Below, piece by piece: positions 48,439 to 56,912 of a stretch of 64,000 nt of DNA. The number at the start of each line of letters is the position of its first letter. Position 1 is the first letter of the stretch. The position numbers and the translations under genes are program-made. Source of the DNA: an uncultured Allobosea sp. (GTDB lineage Bacteria; Pseudomonadota; Alphaproteobacteria; Rhizobiales; Beijerinckiaceae); assembly GCF_945956895.1 (NCBI RefSeq), contig NZ_CAMFJF010000004.1, forward strand, positions 1-64,000, in the 5' to 3' direction. Below the pieces are notes generated by a model, which saw only the letters and a list, made by a program, of their open reading frames with translations, was not told where the DNA came from and searched no databases.

Positions 48439-48753
48439 TCAGCCACGGCGTGCCGGCGTAGCTTCGCCCGCCATGGCCTGCGCCGCTTTCGCGCCGTCGA
48501 TCACGACCGGCGTCCAGCCGCGCCCGGAGGATTTCAGCCAGTCGGCGATATGCTCGAAAATGATGCGCTGAAAGGGCTGGATCGGCTGCCCGCTCTGCTC
48601 GGCGGTCGTCATGATCCGGCTGAGCTCATCCGCGAAGTCGTTCTTGATCCCGCTGCCGAAGCGGTTCTCCAGATGCTTGAACAGAATGCCGAACAGGCTG
48701 ATCTGGGCGCTGGCCAGCCCGGCGACGCAATGGCTGAGGTCTTCCTGGGTCAT
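48439..48753 (-). CDS. Hypothetical protein downstream of a chemoreceptor
   Basis: 104 residues, mostly helical, no signal peptide or membrane segment, and no family I recognise. It has natural composition unlike the surrounding shadow ORFs. GAGGA lies nine bases before the ATG. The gene follows the PAS-type chemoreceptor by 76 bases on the same strand, so the two are probably co-transcribed, hinting at a signalling accessory role; that is inference from position only. Confidence 0.6.
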   Translation of the reverse strand: MTQEDLSHCVAGLASAQISLFGILFKHLENRFGSGIKNDFADELSRIMTTAEQSGQPIQPFQRIIFEHIADWLKSSGRGWTPVVIDGAKAAQAMAGEATPARRG

Positions 48754-48829
48754 CGTCTTGTCCTCGGAAATGGTGCGCTCTTCGAGCGGTGGCTGAAAGG
48801 CGCCGACGGAAGGCGGGCAACCGGGCGGC

Positions 48830-50647
48830 TCAGAATTCCGACCAGTCGTCGCGGCCGCCGCTCAGGGCGCGCAGCACCTTGCGCTGCAGCCGGGCGGGAG
48901 CGGTCGCGGCCGGCTCGACCTCGACCGGCGCCGGTCGCGCGAAGGAGATCGCGTCGGCTCTGGCATTCAGCCGCTCCAGCGGGATCTGGAACGAGGAGAC
49001 GAGGGACTGAAGGCGCTTTGCCGAATCCTCGAGTGTGCCGGCAACGGCGTGGCTCTGCTCGACCATCGTGGCGTTCTGCTGCGTCATTTCGTCGAGATGC
49101 GCCACGACCTTGGCGACCTCCTCGATTCCGTTGGCCTGTTCCTGCGAGGCGATCGAGATGTCGGCAAGCGCTGTGGAGACCTGCCGCGACGACTGCACGA
49201 TCTCGGTGAGCGCGGTGCCGGCTTCCTGGACCAGCTTCACGCCGGCGGAGACCTCTTCGGCCGAGTTCGTGATCAGCTTCTTGATATCGTTGGCCGAATC
49301 GCTCGAGCGCTGGGCCAGCGCCCGCACTTCCGAAGCCACCACCGCGAAGCCGCGGCCCGCCTCGCCGGCCCGCGCCGCCTCGACTGCGGCGTTCAGCGCC
49401 AGCAGATTGGTCTGGAAGGCGATCGTGTCGATGACGTTGATGATCTCGGCGATATTGGCCGAGGCGCTCTCGATGCGCTCCATCGCTGCAATGGCGGCGC
49501 TGACGATCTCCCCGCCGCGATTGGCGATGGCATTGGCGTTCTCGCCAAGGGCCGTTGCGTCCTGCGCCCGCGCGGCGCTCTGCTTGACGGACGCCGCGAG
49601 CTCCTCGGTCGTCGCCGCCGTCTCTTCGAGGCTGCTCGCCTGTTCCTCGGTTCGCTGGGCGAGGTTGCGGCTGTCCTGGTTGATCGTCGAGGAGCCGGCC
49701 GTGAGCGTGCCGGAAATGTCGGCGGTCGTCGTCACGACGTCGCAGAGCGTCTCGATCAGCGCGTTCACGCCCTCGCAGAGATTGCGGAGATCACCGGCCT
49801 TACCGGCCATGTCGATGCGTGGATTGAGGTTTCTCTGCTTCGCCGCTGCAACGACCTGCTGCGTCTCCGCGACCGTGAGCTGGAGCGCCTCCTGTTCGAG
49901 ATGGCGCTGCGTGATGTCCGAGGCGAATTTCACCACCTTGTAGGGCCGTCCGGCCGAATCGAGGATCGGGTTGTAGGTGGCCTGGATCCAGATCCGGCGG
50001 CCGCCCTTGCCGATGCGCAAATATTCGCCCTCGTCATATTCGCCGCGGCCGAGCTTGGACCAGAAGCGCTTGTAGGTCTCGGACTGATGCTCCTCCGATC
50101 CGACGAACAAGCGGTGATGCTGGCCTCGGATCTCGTCGAGACGATAGCCGACGGCGTTCAGGAAGTTGTCGTTGGCATCGAGGATGATGCCGTCGAGGTT
50201 GAATTCGATCACGGCCTGGGATTTGCGGATGGCGGCGATCTGCGCTTCCGAATTGGCGATCTCCGCCTTCTGGGCCGTGATGTCGGTCGCGAACTTCACG
50301 ATCTTGGTCGGCTTGCCGTCGCGCCCGAGAACCGGCGCGTAGATCGCCTGGAGCCAGAACGGCGTACCATCCTTGCCGATCCGCAGGAACTGGCCCTCCT
50401 GCGGCTCTCTCTGGCGCAGCGCGCTCCAGAATGCCTTGTAGTACGGCGCTTCCGCCTCCTCCTTGCGTAGGAAGATCGCGTGAGAGCGCCCGACGACCTC
50501 CGCCAGCTGGTAGCCCGTCGTCGACAGGAAATGATCGTTGGCGAAGAGGATGGCCCCCGCGAGGTCGAACTCGATCACGGCCTGAGAGCGATGGACCGCC
50601 TCGATCTGCGCCGCAGCAGTGTCTTTGCTGAAAATATTGAAGCCCAT
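48830..50647 (-). CDS. Cytoplasmic methyl-accepting chemotaxis protein with two PAS domains
   Basis: 605 residues from the ATG at 50647 ([20 protein letters not shown]); a longer frame start adds 38 residues of AT-rich promoter DNA. Two near-duplicate PAS domains (about 10-130 and 132-252; each with QAVIEF and [10 protein letters not shown] or [10 protein letters not shown]) precede the MA signalling domain with [20 protein letters not shown]. There is no membrane segment, so it senses an internal signal such as redox state or oxygen. It ends in DDWSEF, not a typical CheR-tether pentapeptide. Divergent from the globin sensor. Confidence 0.93.
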   Translation of the reverse strand: MGFNIFSKDTAAAQIEAVHRSQAVIEFDLAGAILFANDHFLSTTGYQLAEVVGRSHAIFLRKEEAEAPYYKAFWSALRQREPQEGQFLRIGKDGTPFWLQAIYAPVLGRDGKPTKIVKFATDITAQKAEIANSEAQIAAIRKSQAVIEFNLDGIILDANDNFLNAVGYRLDEIRGQHHRLFVGSEEHQSETYKRFWSKLGRGEYDEGEYLRIGKGGRRIWIQATYNPILDSAGRPYKVVKFASDITQRHLEQEALQLTVAETQQVVAAAKQRNLNPRIDMAGKAGDLRNLCEGVNALIETLCDVVTTTADISGTLTAGSSTINQDSRNLAQRTEEQASSLEETAATTEELAASVKQSAARAQDATALGENANAIANRGGEIVSAAIAAMERIESASANIAEIINVIDTIAFQTNLLALNAAVEAARAGEAGRGFAVVASEVRALAQRSSDSANDIKKLITNSAEEVSAGVKLVQEAGTALTEIVQSSRQVSTALADISIASQEQANGIEEVAKVVAHLDEMTQQNATMVEQSHAVAGTLEDSAKRLQSLVSSFQIPLERLNARADAISFARPAPVEVEPAATAPARLQRKVLRALSGGRDDWSEF

Positions 50648-50978
50648 TGTCCGTCCCGACGCGATGCGACGCAAGGAAGAAAGCTCTAGCCAAGTTAAAT
50701 AACGAGATCTGCCGTTAGGGGATGTGTTTAATGCCTTGTTAACGAAGTTGAGCGGCATCAATCGAATTAACGAATCGTAGCCTCCTTCTAGGGAAGAAGC
50801 GCCGCGCCTAGCCGCGATTTCGGTTTCCTGGGCGTGGTTTTGGGCGATTTTCTGTTAACGCGTTAACAGGTATTAATGTATTATTAACGGGCTGGACATA
50901 GGTTTGTTGCCGTTTGATAACTATAAGATACTATCGATTGACATCATCAGGAGCCTATATTCTGCCGGAAGAGGTGAG
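50648..50978. promoter_or_regulatory. AT-rich divergent promoter region with CtrA boxes and an 18-bp palindrome
   Basis: TTAA-TGCCTTG-TTAA (50728-50742) and TTAA-TGTATTA-TTAA (50873-50887) both match the CtrA consensus TTAA-N7-TTAA, one nearer each divergent gene. CTGTTAACGCGTTAACAG (50852-50869) is a perfect 18-bp palindrome next to the second box. The region is markedly more AT-rich than its surroundings. Confidence 0.6.
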
Positions 50979-52337
50979 ATGCTGAGCGCAGTGCTCTGGG
51001 AAGACGAAGATTTCGCGCAACTGAAGGTTGAGATTTCAACCTTGAGCAGCAATGTGCCAGCGCCGGTGCGCGCTATGGTGGCGAGTACGGTCAAGCATTT
51101 CGCCGTTGAGCTGGTCGACGAGCTCTGGGCGGATCTCGCGCACCATGCCCGGGTTCAGGCCCTGTTCGACAATGAGGTCATTGCCCGCCGATTTCAGGGC
51201 GCCCTGTCGCAATGGCTCGTCGAGATATTTCCGAAGGAGCCGATCGACGCCACGCCTTTCCTCATGCGCCAGTCGGAGATCGGGTCGACGCATGCCCGCA
51301 TCCAGATTCCGACCTCGCTGAGCATGCTCGTGGCGCGCGCGTTCAAGCGAGGCATCTACAACAATCTCAAGCACACGCGATTGTCGCGCGACGAATTCGT
51401 CCATGCCGCGCTTTATGTCTCGGGGGTCATCGATGTCGCGACCGCGGCGATCACCGCCGCCCATCTCAGCGGGCTGGATCGCAACCTGCGGGCGGAAGAT
51501 GCGCTTCGCCAGGTCTCGATCGACCATGATTTCCGTGCCGAGCGGGAGAAGCAGAAAGCATCGCTGGCCGAATGGGCGCAGGCCGTCTTCTTCGGGTCTC
51601 ATATCGCCGGCGGGGCCGATGGCGTGCTGCCGCTGAGCCGCTCCGAATTCGGCCTGTGGTTTTCCCACAGGGCGAATCTCCTGTTCGGCCGAACGGCGGA
51701 ATATGCGTCGATCGCCCGGCTTGTGGTTGAGGCCGACGAACTCGTCCGGCAGTTGCGCGATGAGGCGGATGCGTCACGCCGCGAGAAGCTTCTGCGGGAG
51801 ATCAGGCAGATCGTCTGCCAGGTCAACAACCTGCTCAGCGTCCAGTTCAGCCATTCCTTCGACATGGGCGGCGCCAAGGATCCACTGTCGCGCTTGCTGA
51901 ACCGTCGCTACCTCCGGGCTGCGATCTCGCGGGAGGTCGCGCTGCGCCGCAAGACGAGCCGCTCCTTCTCGATGATCATGCTCGAGATCTCGCAATTCGA
52001 TACCTTGCGAGCCCGCCTCGGCGAAGGCGGCGCCGATACGGTCGTGCAGCAGACGGCCGCCATGCTGCTCAATGCGGTCCGATCGAGCGATACGGTGTTC
52101 AGCATGGGGCGCGAGACCTTCCTGATCATCCGCGTCGGGACGGATGCCCGGGAAGCGGCGACCTTCGCCCGCGGCATCGTCCAAAGCTATGCCGCGACCC
52201 ATTTTTCGATCAACGGCCAGACGGTGCTCCAGAACACGCTGAAAGTCGGCGTCATCGAATATGACGGGCATCCTGATCCGCGTCGTCTCGTCGACAAGGT
52301 CGCCAACGCCCTGCGCAACGAGAAGGGCAGCAAGTGA
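50979..52337 (+). CDS. Globin-coupled sensor with degenerate GGDEF domain
   Basis: 452 residues from the ATG at 50979 (GAAGAGG upstream; a TTG at 50904 would add 25). Residues 25-165 form a protoglobin sensor whose proximal haem histidine is H105 in GSTHARIQIP, as in DosC/YddV. A middle helical domain spans about 185-295, and residues 300-450 form a GGDEF fold. The signature reads GRETF (377-381) instead of GG(D/E)EF, and metal and base-contact residues are altered (LEISQFD for LDIDxFK), so cyclic-di-GMP synthesis is unlikely. Probable oxygen-responsive regulator. Confidence 0.85.
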   Translation: MLSAVLWEDEDFAQLKVEISTLSSNVPAPVRAMVASTVKHFAVELVDELWADLAHHARVQALFDNEVIARRFQGALSQWLVEIFPKEPIDATPFLMRQSEIGSTHARIQIPTSLSMLVARAFKRGIYNNLKHTRLSRDEFVHAALYVSGVIDVATAAITAAHLSGLDRNLRAEDALRQVSIDHDFRAEREKQKASLAEWAQAVFFGSHIAGGADGVLPLSRSEFGLWFSHRANLLFGRTAEYASIARLVVEADELVRQLRDEADASRREKLLREIRQIVCQVNNLLSVQFSHSFDMGGAKDPLSRLLNRRYLRAAISREVALRRKTSRSFSMIMLEISQFDTLRARLGEGGADTVVQQTAAMLLNAVRSSDTVFSMGRETFLIIRVGTDAREAATFARGIVQSYAATHFSINGQTVLQNTLKVGVIEYDGHPDPRRLVDKVANALRNEKGSK

Positions 52338-52439
52338 TCCAGGCTTTCCGGGACCGCGGCGCGGTTTCCCGGTTATCGTGGCATCGCTGACGCAATCCCG
52401 TTCGCGTGATGGGATCGAATCCGCGTTTCGCGGGTTGAC

Positions 52440-52468
52440 CTCCTGCGCCGCCGATTCGGCGCAAGGAG
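52440..52468 (+). promoter_or_regulatory. Hairpin sequestering the Shine-Dalgarno of the next gene
   Basis: CTCC-TGCGCCG (52440-52450) pairs with CGGCGCA-(A)-GGAG (52457-52468): 11 base pairs with one bulge and a 6-base loop. The right arm contains AAGGAG, the ribosome site of the gene starting at 52475. Possible translational switch. Confidence 0.5.
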
Positions 52469-52474
52469 CAGGAT

Positions 52475-52923
52475 ATGATCACGATCAGGCAGACAGCCAC
52501 CACCATCGCCGCCGTTCTGATGCTGGCTTCGCCCGCCATGGCGCAGCAGCGCTCGCTGGGCCCCTCGACGGGGACCGTGCGCCTTGAGCAGGTCCAGGCG
52601 GGCTTCATCGCTTCCGGTGAGGCCGGCGGCGGGACGCTGCGCTTTCGCGGCCGCTCCTATCCGGTCACGGTCGGCGGGCTCGGCATCGGTTCGATCGGCG
52701 CGGCGCGCTCGGTCGCCACGGGCACGGTTTACGGGCTGCATCGCGTCTCGGACTTCGCTGGGGCTTACGTCCAGCTCAAGGAGGCTGGGCGGTCGGTGAC
52801 GCGGGTCGTGGCACCACCTGGCTGCGCAACGACAAGGGCGTGACGCTCAAGCTCGCGACTCGCCGCCAGGGCCTCCAGCTTCAGCTCGGTGCGGACGGCG
52901 TCCTGATCGGCTTCCGGCAATAG
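52475..52923 (+). pseudogene. Small secreted protein gene interrupted by a frameshift
   Basis: Reads as a 122-residue protein with a Sec signal (MITIRQTATTIAAVLMLASP, cleavage near AMA-QQ), but the frame is lost near 52781-52784. Joining to the -1 frame there continues GWAVGDAGRGTTWLRNDKG through RRQGLQLQLGADGVLIGFR to a TAG at 52921-52923, giving a coherent product of about 149 residues. One missing G in AAGGAGG(G)C explains it. The family is unnamed to me. Could be a true mutation, an assembly error, or -1 frameshifting. Confidence 0.75.
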
Positions 52924-52968
52924 GCTGGGTCGTTGCGGCTCGGATAAGGCGAGGTAGCCCCTAGGCTT

Positions 52969-54021
52969 TTGCGCCGCCTCGACTATGGTGCGGGCACTTT
53001 GGATAACGTGCTCCGACCCCTGACGATCTGTGCTGCCGCCGCTGCTCTGGCCGCGGTGCTCTGCGTGGTGCTGCGCCCGCTCCTTTTGCGCTATGCGCTG
53101 GCACGGCCGAATGCGCGCTCGAGCCACAAGATTCCCACGCCGCAGGGCGGCGGCATCGCCGTTCTCGTCGGTGCCTTCGCCGCGTTGGGCACGTCGCTGT
53201 GGCTTGCTCCTGTCGAGGGTGAAGCGGCTCGCCCCGTCTTGGTGCTCGCGTTCGCGGTGACGGGGCTCGGCATCGTCGGCGCCTGGGACGATATCCGCCC
53301 GTTGCCGGCCAGCGTCAGGCTCGTATTGCAGGCGCTCTGCGTCGGCTTCGTGCTGTTTCGCGCGGCGCCGGAGCTCCGCCTGTTTCCCGAGTTCCTGCCC
53401 CTGTCGGTCGAGCGCGCGCTGGCGCTCCTGGCGGGCGTCTGGTTCGTCAACCTCGTCAATTTCATGGATGGGCTCGACTGGATCACGGTGGCCGGCATGG
53501 TGCCGCTGGCAGCGGCGCTGGCGCTCGCCGGCATGGCCGGCGCGATCGATCCGGTGACGGGCTGGCTTGCCGCCGGGCTCTGCGGCGGGCTCCTCGGCTT
53601 CGCTCCCTTCAACCGGCCGGTGGCCCGTCTCTTTCTCGGGGATGTCGGCTCGCTGCCGATCGGGCTCCTCACCGCCTATCTGCTTTACCGCCTTGCCGGC
53701 ACGGGCGCCTTCGCCGCCGCCGTGATCCTGCCGCTCTATCACATCGCCGATTCGACGATCACGCTGCTGCGGCGCCTCGCCCGTGGCGAGAAGGTCTGGG
53801 AGGCGCATCGCTCGCATTTCTACCAGCAGGCGACGACGAACGGATTCAGCGTGATGGGTGTGGTCGGCCGCGTCGCCTTGCTCAATCTCGCGCTCGTCGC
53901 GCTCGCCGGCATTTCGCTGGCCTGGCCGGCTCTCCCGGCCCAGTTCGTCTGCCTGGCCATTGCCGCCCTGCTCACCGGCTCGTTATTGCGTCGTTTTGCA
54001 ACCGGCCCCCGCCATGGCTGA
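52969..54021 (+). CDS. Polyprenyl-phosphate sugar-1-phosphate transferase (GT4, WecA/WbpL-like)
   Basis: 350 residues with about ten membrane helices. It carries PNARSSHKIPTPQGGGIAVL, AWDDIRPLPA, NFMDGLDWIT and FLGDVGSLPIG, the Asp-rich cytoplasmic loops of the MraY/WecA superfamily, and HRSHFYQQA near the C-terminus. It would attach HexNAc-1-P to undecaprenyl phosphate to start a surface glycan. The start is uncertain: TTG 52969, TTG 52999 and GTG 53008 are in frame and none has a good Shine-Dalgarno. Confidence 0.88.
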   Translation: MRRLDYGAGTLDNVLRPLTICAAAAALAAVLCVVLRPLLLRYALARPNARSSHKIPTPQGGGIAVLVGAFAALGTSLWLAPVEGEAARPVLVLAFAVTGLGIVGAWDDIRPLPASVRLVLQALCVGFVLFRAAPELRLFPEFLPLSVERALALLAGVWFVNLVNFMDGLDWITVAGMVPLAAALALAGMAGAIDPVTGWLAAGLCGGLLGFAPFNRPVARLFLGDVGSLPIGLLTAYLLYRLAGTGAFAAAVILPLYHIADSTITLLRRLARGEKVWEAHRSHFYQQATTNGFSVMGVVGRVALLNLALVALAGISLAWPALPAQFVCLAIAALLTGSLLRRFATGPRHG

Positions 54022-54943
54022 GGGACGGGTTCTCGTCACCGGCGCCAGCGGCTTCGTCGGGCCGCATGTCGTCGCAGCGCTGTTGCAGGCCGGCTATCGC
54101 CTGCGCCTCGCTCAGCGCAGCCGGCAACCAGTCCCAGCGGGGGCGGAAGCGATCGTGACCGGCGATCTCTCGGCGCCCGTCGACTGGCGCGCCGCGCTCG
54201 AGGGTGTCGACCATGTCGTGCACATGGCCGGGCTCGCCCATGCGGGACCCGGCCTTGAGGAGGCGCTCTACCGGCGCATCAACACCGAGGCCACGCTGGA
54301 GCTCGCCCGCACGGCCGAAGCGGCCGGCGTCCGGCGCTTCGTCTACCTGTCCTCGATCAAGGCGCAGACCGATGCCTTCGACGGTCCTCCCTTGCGGGAA
54401 GACATGCAACCGGCGCCTGGCGACGCCTATGGCCGCTCCAAGCTCGCCGCGGAGCGAGGGTTGGCCGCGCTCGAGCTCGATTGGGTCGCGCTGCGTCCGG
54501 TCCTGATTTACGGGCCGGGGGTGAAGGCCAATATGGCGGCGCTGCTCAAGCTGGCGCAACTGCCCGTGCCCCTGCCTTTCGGCGGGCTGAAGGCGCCGCG
54601 CTCACTGCTTGCCGTCGAGAATCTGGCCAGTGCCGTCCTGTTCGCGCTGACGCCGGCCTGCCCGACGCGACGGGCCTATGCCGCTGCCGACCCCGATCCC
54701 GTCAGCGTCGCGGACATGTTGGCGGCGATGCGCGCGGGACTGGGGCGCGGCCCCGGTCTGCTGCCCGTGCCCGAGGCCTGGCTGCGCCGGCTGGCGCGTC
54801 TCGCCGGCCGCGAGGAGACGTTCCTGAAGCTGGCGGGGAGCCTCGTTGCGCGGCCGGAGCGCCTGCTCAGTGCTGGCTGGCAGCCGCAGGCAGAGACGAA
54901 ATCGGCACTGGCGCGGCTGGCTGCTGCTGCTCGCGCCGGCTGA
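54014..54943 (+). CDS. NAD-dependent epimerase/reductase (WbpV/WreQ-like)
   Basis: 309-residue extended SDR. NAD motif VTGASGFVG at residues 8-16, catalytic YGRSK (Y138-x3-K142 region) and SSIKAQTD as the serine motif. It overlaps the GT4 gene by eight bases. In Pseudomonas and Rhizobium the same pair (WbpV-WbpL, WreQ-WreU) reduces UDP-4-keto-6-deoxy-GlcNAc to UDP-QuiNAc and transfers QuiNAc-1-P; that role is inferred. Its 3' end overlaps the convergent CapD-like gene by 77 bases. Confidence 0.85.
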   Translation: MAEGRVLVTGASGFVGPHVVAALLQAGYRLRLAQRSRQPVPAGAEAIVTGDLSAPVDWRAALEGVDHVVHMAGLAHAGPGLEEALYRRINTEATLELARTAEAAGVRRFVYLSSIKAQTDAFDGPPLREDMQPAPGDAYGRSKLAAERGLAALELDWVALRPVLIYGPGVKANMAALLKLAQLPVPLPFGGLKAPRSLLAVENLASAVLFALTPACPTRRAYAAADPDPVSVADMLAAMRAGLGRGPGLLPVPEAWLRRLARLAGREETFLKLAGSLVARPERLLSAGWQPQAETKSALARLAAAARAG

Positions 54944-56831
54944 AGTCCGGAATCGCCTCGTCGAGCACGGCATTGGCCGCGGCATGGTCATTGGCCTTCA
55001 CCGCGGCCTGGAGCTGCGCCAGCCAGGCTTCGATCCGGGCGCGGCCGGCGAAGATCGGCTTGGCTGCCATGATGCCGTCGAGTCCGGTCTCGGCCATCGG
55101 CTCGTCCCGGGCGAAGAGGATCTCGTTCAACCGCTCGCCCGGCCTGACGCCGGAGACGACGATCTCGATGTCCTCGCCCGGCTCGAAGCCGGCGAGGCGG
55201 ATCATCCGCTCGGCCAGGTCCATGATCCGCATCGGCTGGCCCATCTTGAGCACGTAGACGGCGGCGCGATCAGCTTCGGCATCGCCGGCGCGGGCATGGG
55301 AGGCGGCGGTCAGCACGAGGTCGCAGGCCTCGCGGATCGTCATGAAATAGCGGATCATCTCCGGGCTGGTGACGGTGACCGGCCCACCCCGGGCGATCTG
55401 TGCCTTGAATTTCGGTACGACCGAGCCGGCCGAACCCAGCACGTTGCCGAAGCGCACTGCGACAAGGCGGATGCCGGAATCGGCGGCCACGAGCTCGGCA
55501 TCGCGCGATTGCGCATAGATCTCGGCGAAGCGCTTGGTCGCGCCCAGCATCGAGACGGGCTCGATCGCCTTGTCGGTCGAGATCATGACGAAAGTCCGGA
55601 CACCGGCCGCGACGGCGGCATCGATGACGTTCACCGAACCGAAGATATTGGTCTTGATGCCCTCGCTCCAGTCGGCCTCCAGATAAGGCACATGCTTCAG
55701 CGCCGCGGCATGAACGACGATATCGGGCTTGAAACCGGCGAAAAGCGGCATGATCCGCTCGCGGTCGCGGACATCGGCCAGAACGCCGGAGACGGTGGTG
55801 TCAGGCGCTTGAACCGAGAGCTGTTCGCTGATCTGGAACAGGGCGGGTTCCGAGCTCTCGACGACGAGCAATTCGGCCGCGCCGAAGGCGGCGCAGCGCA
55901 GGCAGATCTCGGAGCCGATCGAGCCGCCGCCGCCGGTGACGATGACGCGCTTGCCCTTGAGGAACGAGCCGAGCCGCTCGCGATCGATCGCGACGGTCGA
56001 GCGCACCAGCAGGTCCTCGATCTCGAGTGGGGCGACCTCCGTGTCGCGCACGCCCTCGCCCAGGCTGTCGATGCGGGAGATCGGCAGGGCGAGCTTGCGC
56101 GTCCGCGCCAGCCATTTTTCCGGCTGCGCTTCGGGCAGGAGGGCCGAGGGCGTCGCGACGATGCGGCGGTAGGCTTCGCCGCGCTCCACTGCCTCGCCAG
56201 CGATCCGCTCGATATCCGCGAGCAGCCCGAGCACCGGCACGCCGCGGATCGACTGGCCGAGATCGTCGGCGCGGGGCGAGAGGATGCCGGCGGGCCTGAG
56301 GCGCCGCATCGTGCCGGCTTCCATCGCCCGGATCACCATCTCGATCTCGACGCTGCGCCCGAGCAGCAGCGCCGGCAGGTTCGCCTCGCGCACGGCCGTC
56401 GTGCGCGAGCGCGCATATCTGAAATAGCGATAGGCGAGGCGCGGGCCGCCGAGCAGGGCGACCTGCACGAGCCAGTACAGCGCGATCGAGATCTTGCCGA
56501 AATAGAAGCCGCCGTAGAAATTCGGCGCGACCAGCACGTAGTCGACCGCAAGCAGCGAGACCGTCAGGACCGAGACCGCCTTGACGATGTTCGAGAGGTC
56601 CGGCAGCGAGGCGAAGCGCCATTTCGAGCGGTAGAGCGAGAACAGCCAGTAGACCAGCCCGGCATAGGCCACGAAGAAGGGCAGGAAGCGCGGCAGGTAG
56701 CGCAGATGCTCTTCGAGCTGAGCGCCTTCGAAGCGGACGACGAAGACGAGCCATATCGCCAGCGCCGTGACCGCGAGGTCATGCAGGACGACGGCGAGCT
56801 TCTTGAAATTCTGTTTGGGCAGGATGGCCAT
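54867..56831 (-). CDS. UDP-HexNAc 4,6-dehydratase, CapD/WbpM/PglF type
   Basis: 654 residues. Four membrane helices (about 12-125), a CoA-binding-like Rossmann domain (about 150-290), and a C-terminal extended SDR with VTGGGGSIGSE, ISTDKAIEP and SMLGATKR, where Met replaces the usual catalytic Tyr as in PglF/FlaA1. It makes UDP-4-keto-6-deoxy-GlcNAc, which the convergent reductase could convert to UDP-QuiNAc. A Gln/Pro/Ala-rich tail lies in the overlap with the neighbour. Confidence 0.92.
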   Translation of the reverse strand: MAILPKQNFKKLAVVLHDLAVTALAIWLVFVVRFEGAQLEEHLRYLPRFLPFFVAYAGLVYWLFSLYRSKWRFASLPDLSNIVKAVSVLTVSLLAVDYVLVAPNFYGGFYFGKISIALYWLVQVALLGGPRLAYRYFRYARSRTTAVREANLPALLLGRSVEIEMVIRAMEAGTMRRLRPAGILSPRADDLGQSIRGVPVLGLLADIERIAGEAVERGEAYRRIVATPSALLPEAQPEKWLARTRKLALPISRIDSLGEGVRDTEVAPLEIEDLLVRSTVAIDRERLGSFLKGKRVIVTGGGGSIGSEICLRCAAFGAAELLVVESSEPALFQISEQLSVQAPDTTVSGVLADVRDRERIMPLFAGFKPDIVVHAAALKHVPYLEADWSEGIKTNIFGSVNVIDAAVAAGVRTFVMISTDKAIEPVSMLGATKRFAEIYAQSRDAELVAADSGIRLVAVRFGNVLGSAGSVVPKFKAQIARGGPVTVTSPEMIRYFMTIREACDLVLTAASHARAGDAEADRAAVYVLKMGQPMRIMDLAERMIRLAGFEPGEDIEIVVSGVRPGERLNEILFARDEPMAETGLDGIMAAKPIFAGRARIEAWLAQLQAAVKANDHAAANAVLDEAIPDFSRREQQQPAAPVPISSLPAAASQH

Positions 56832-56912
56832 GTCCGGGCGGTATCCCGCTCCCTCGGCGGCTTGTCAACGCATCGGGCCGGGATTGCCGAGCGCACTTCC
56901 GGGCGGAGTGCG

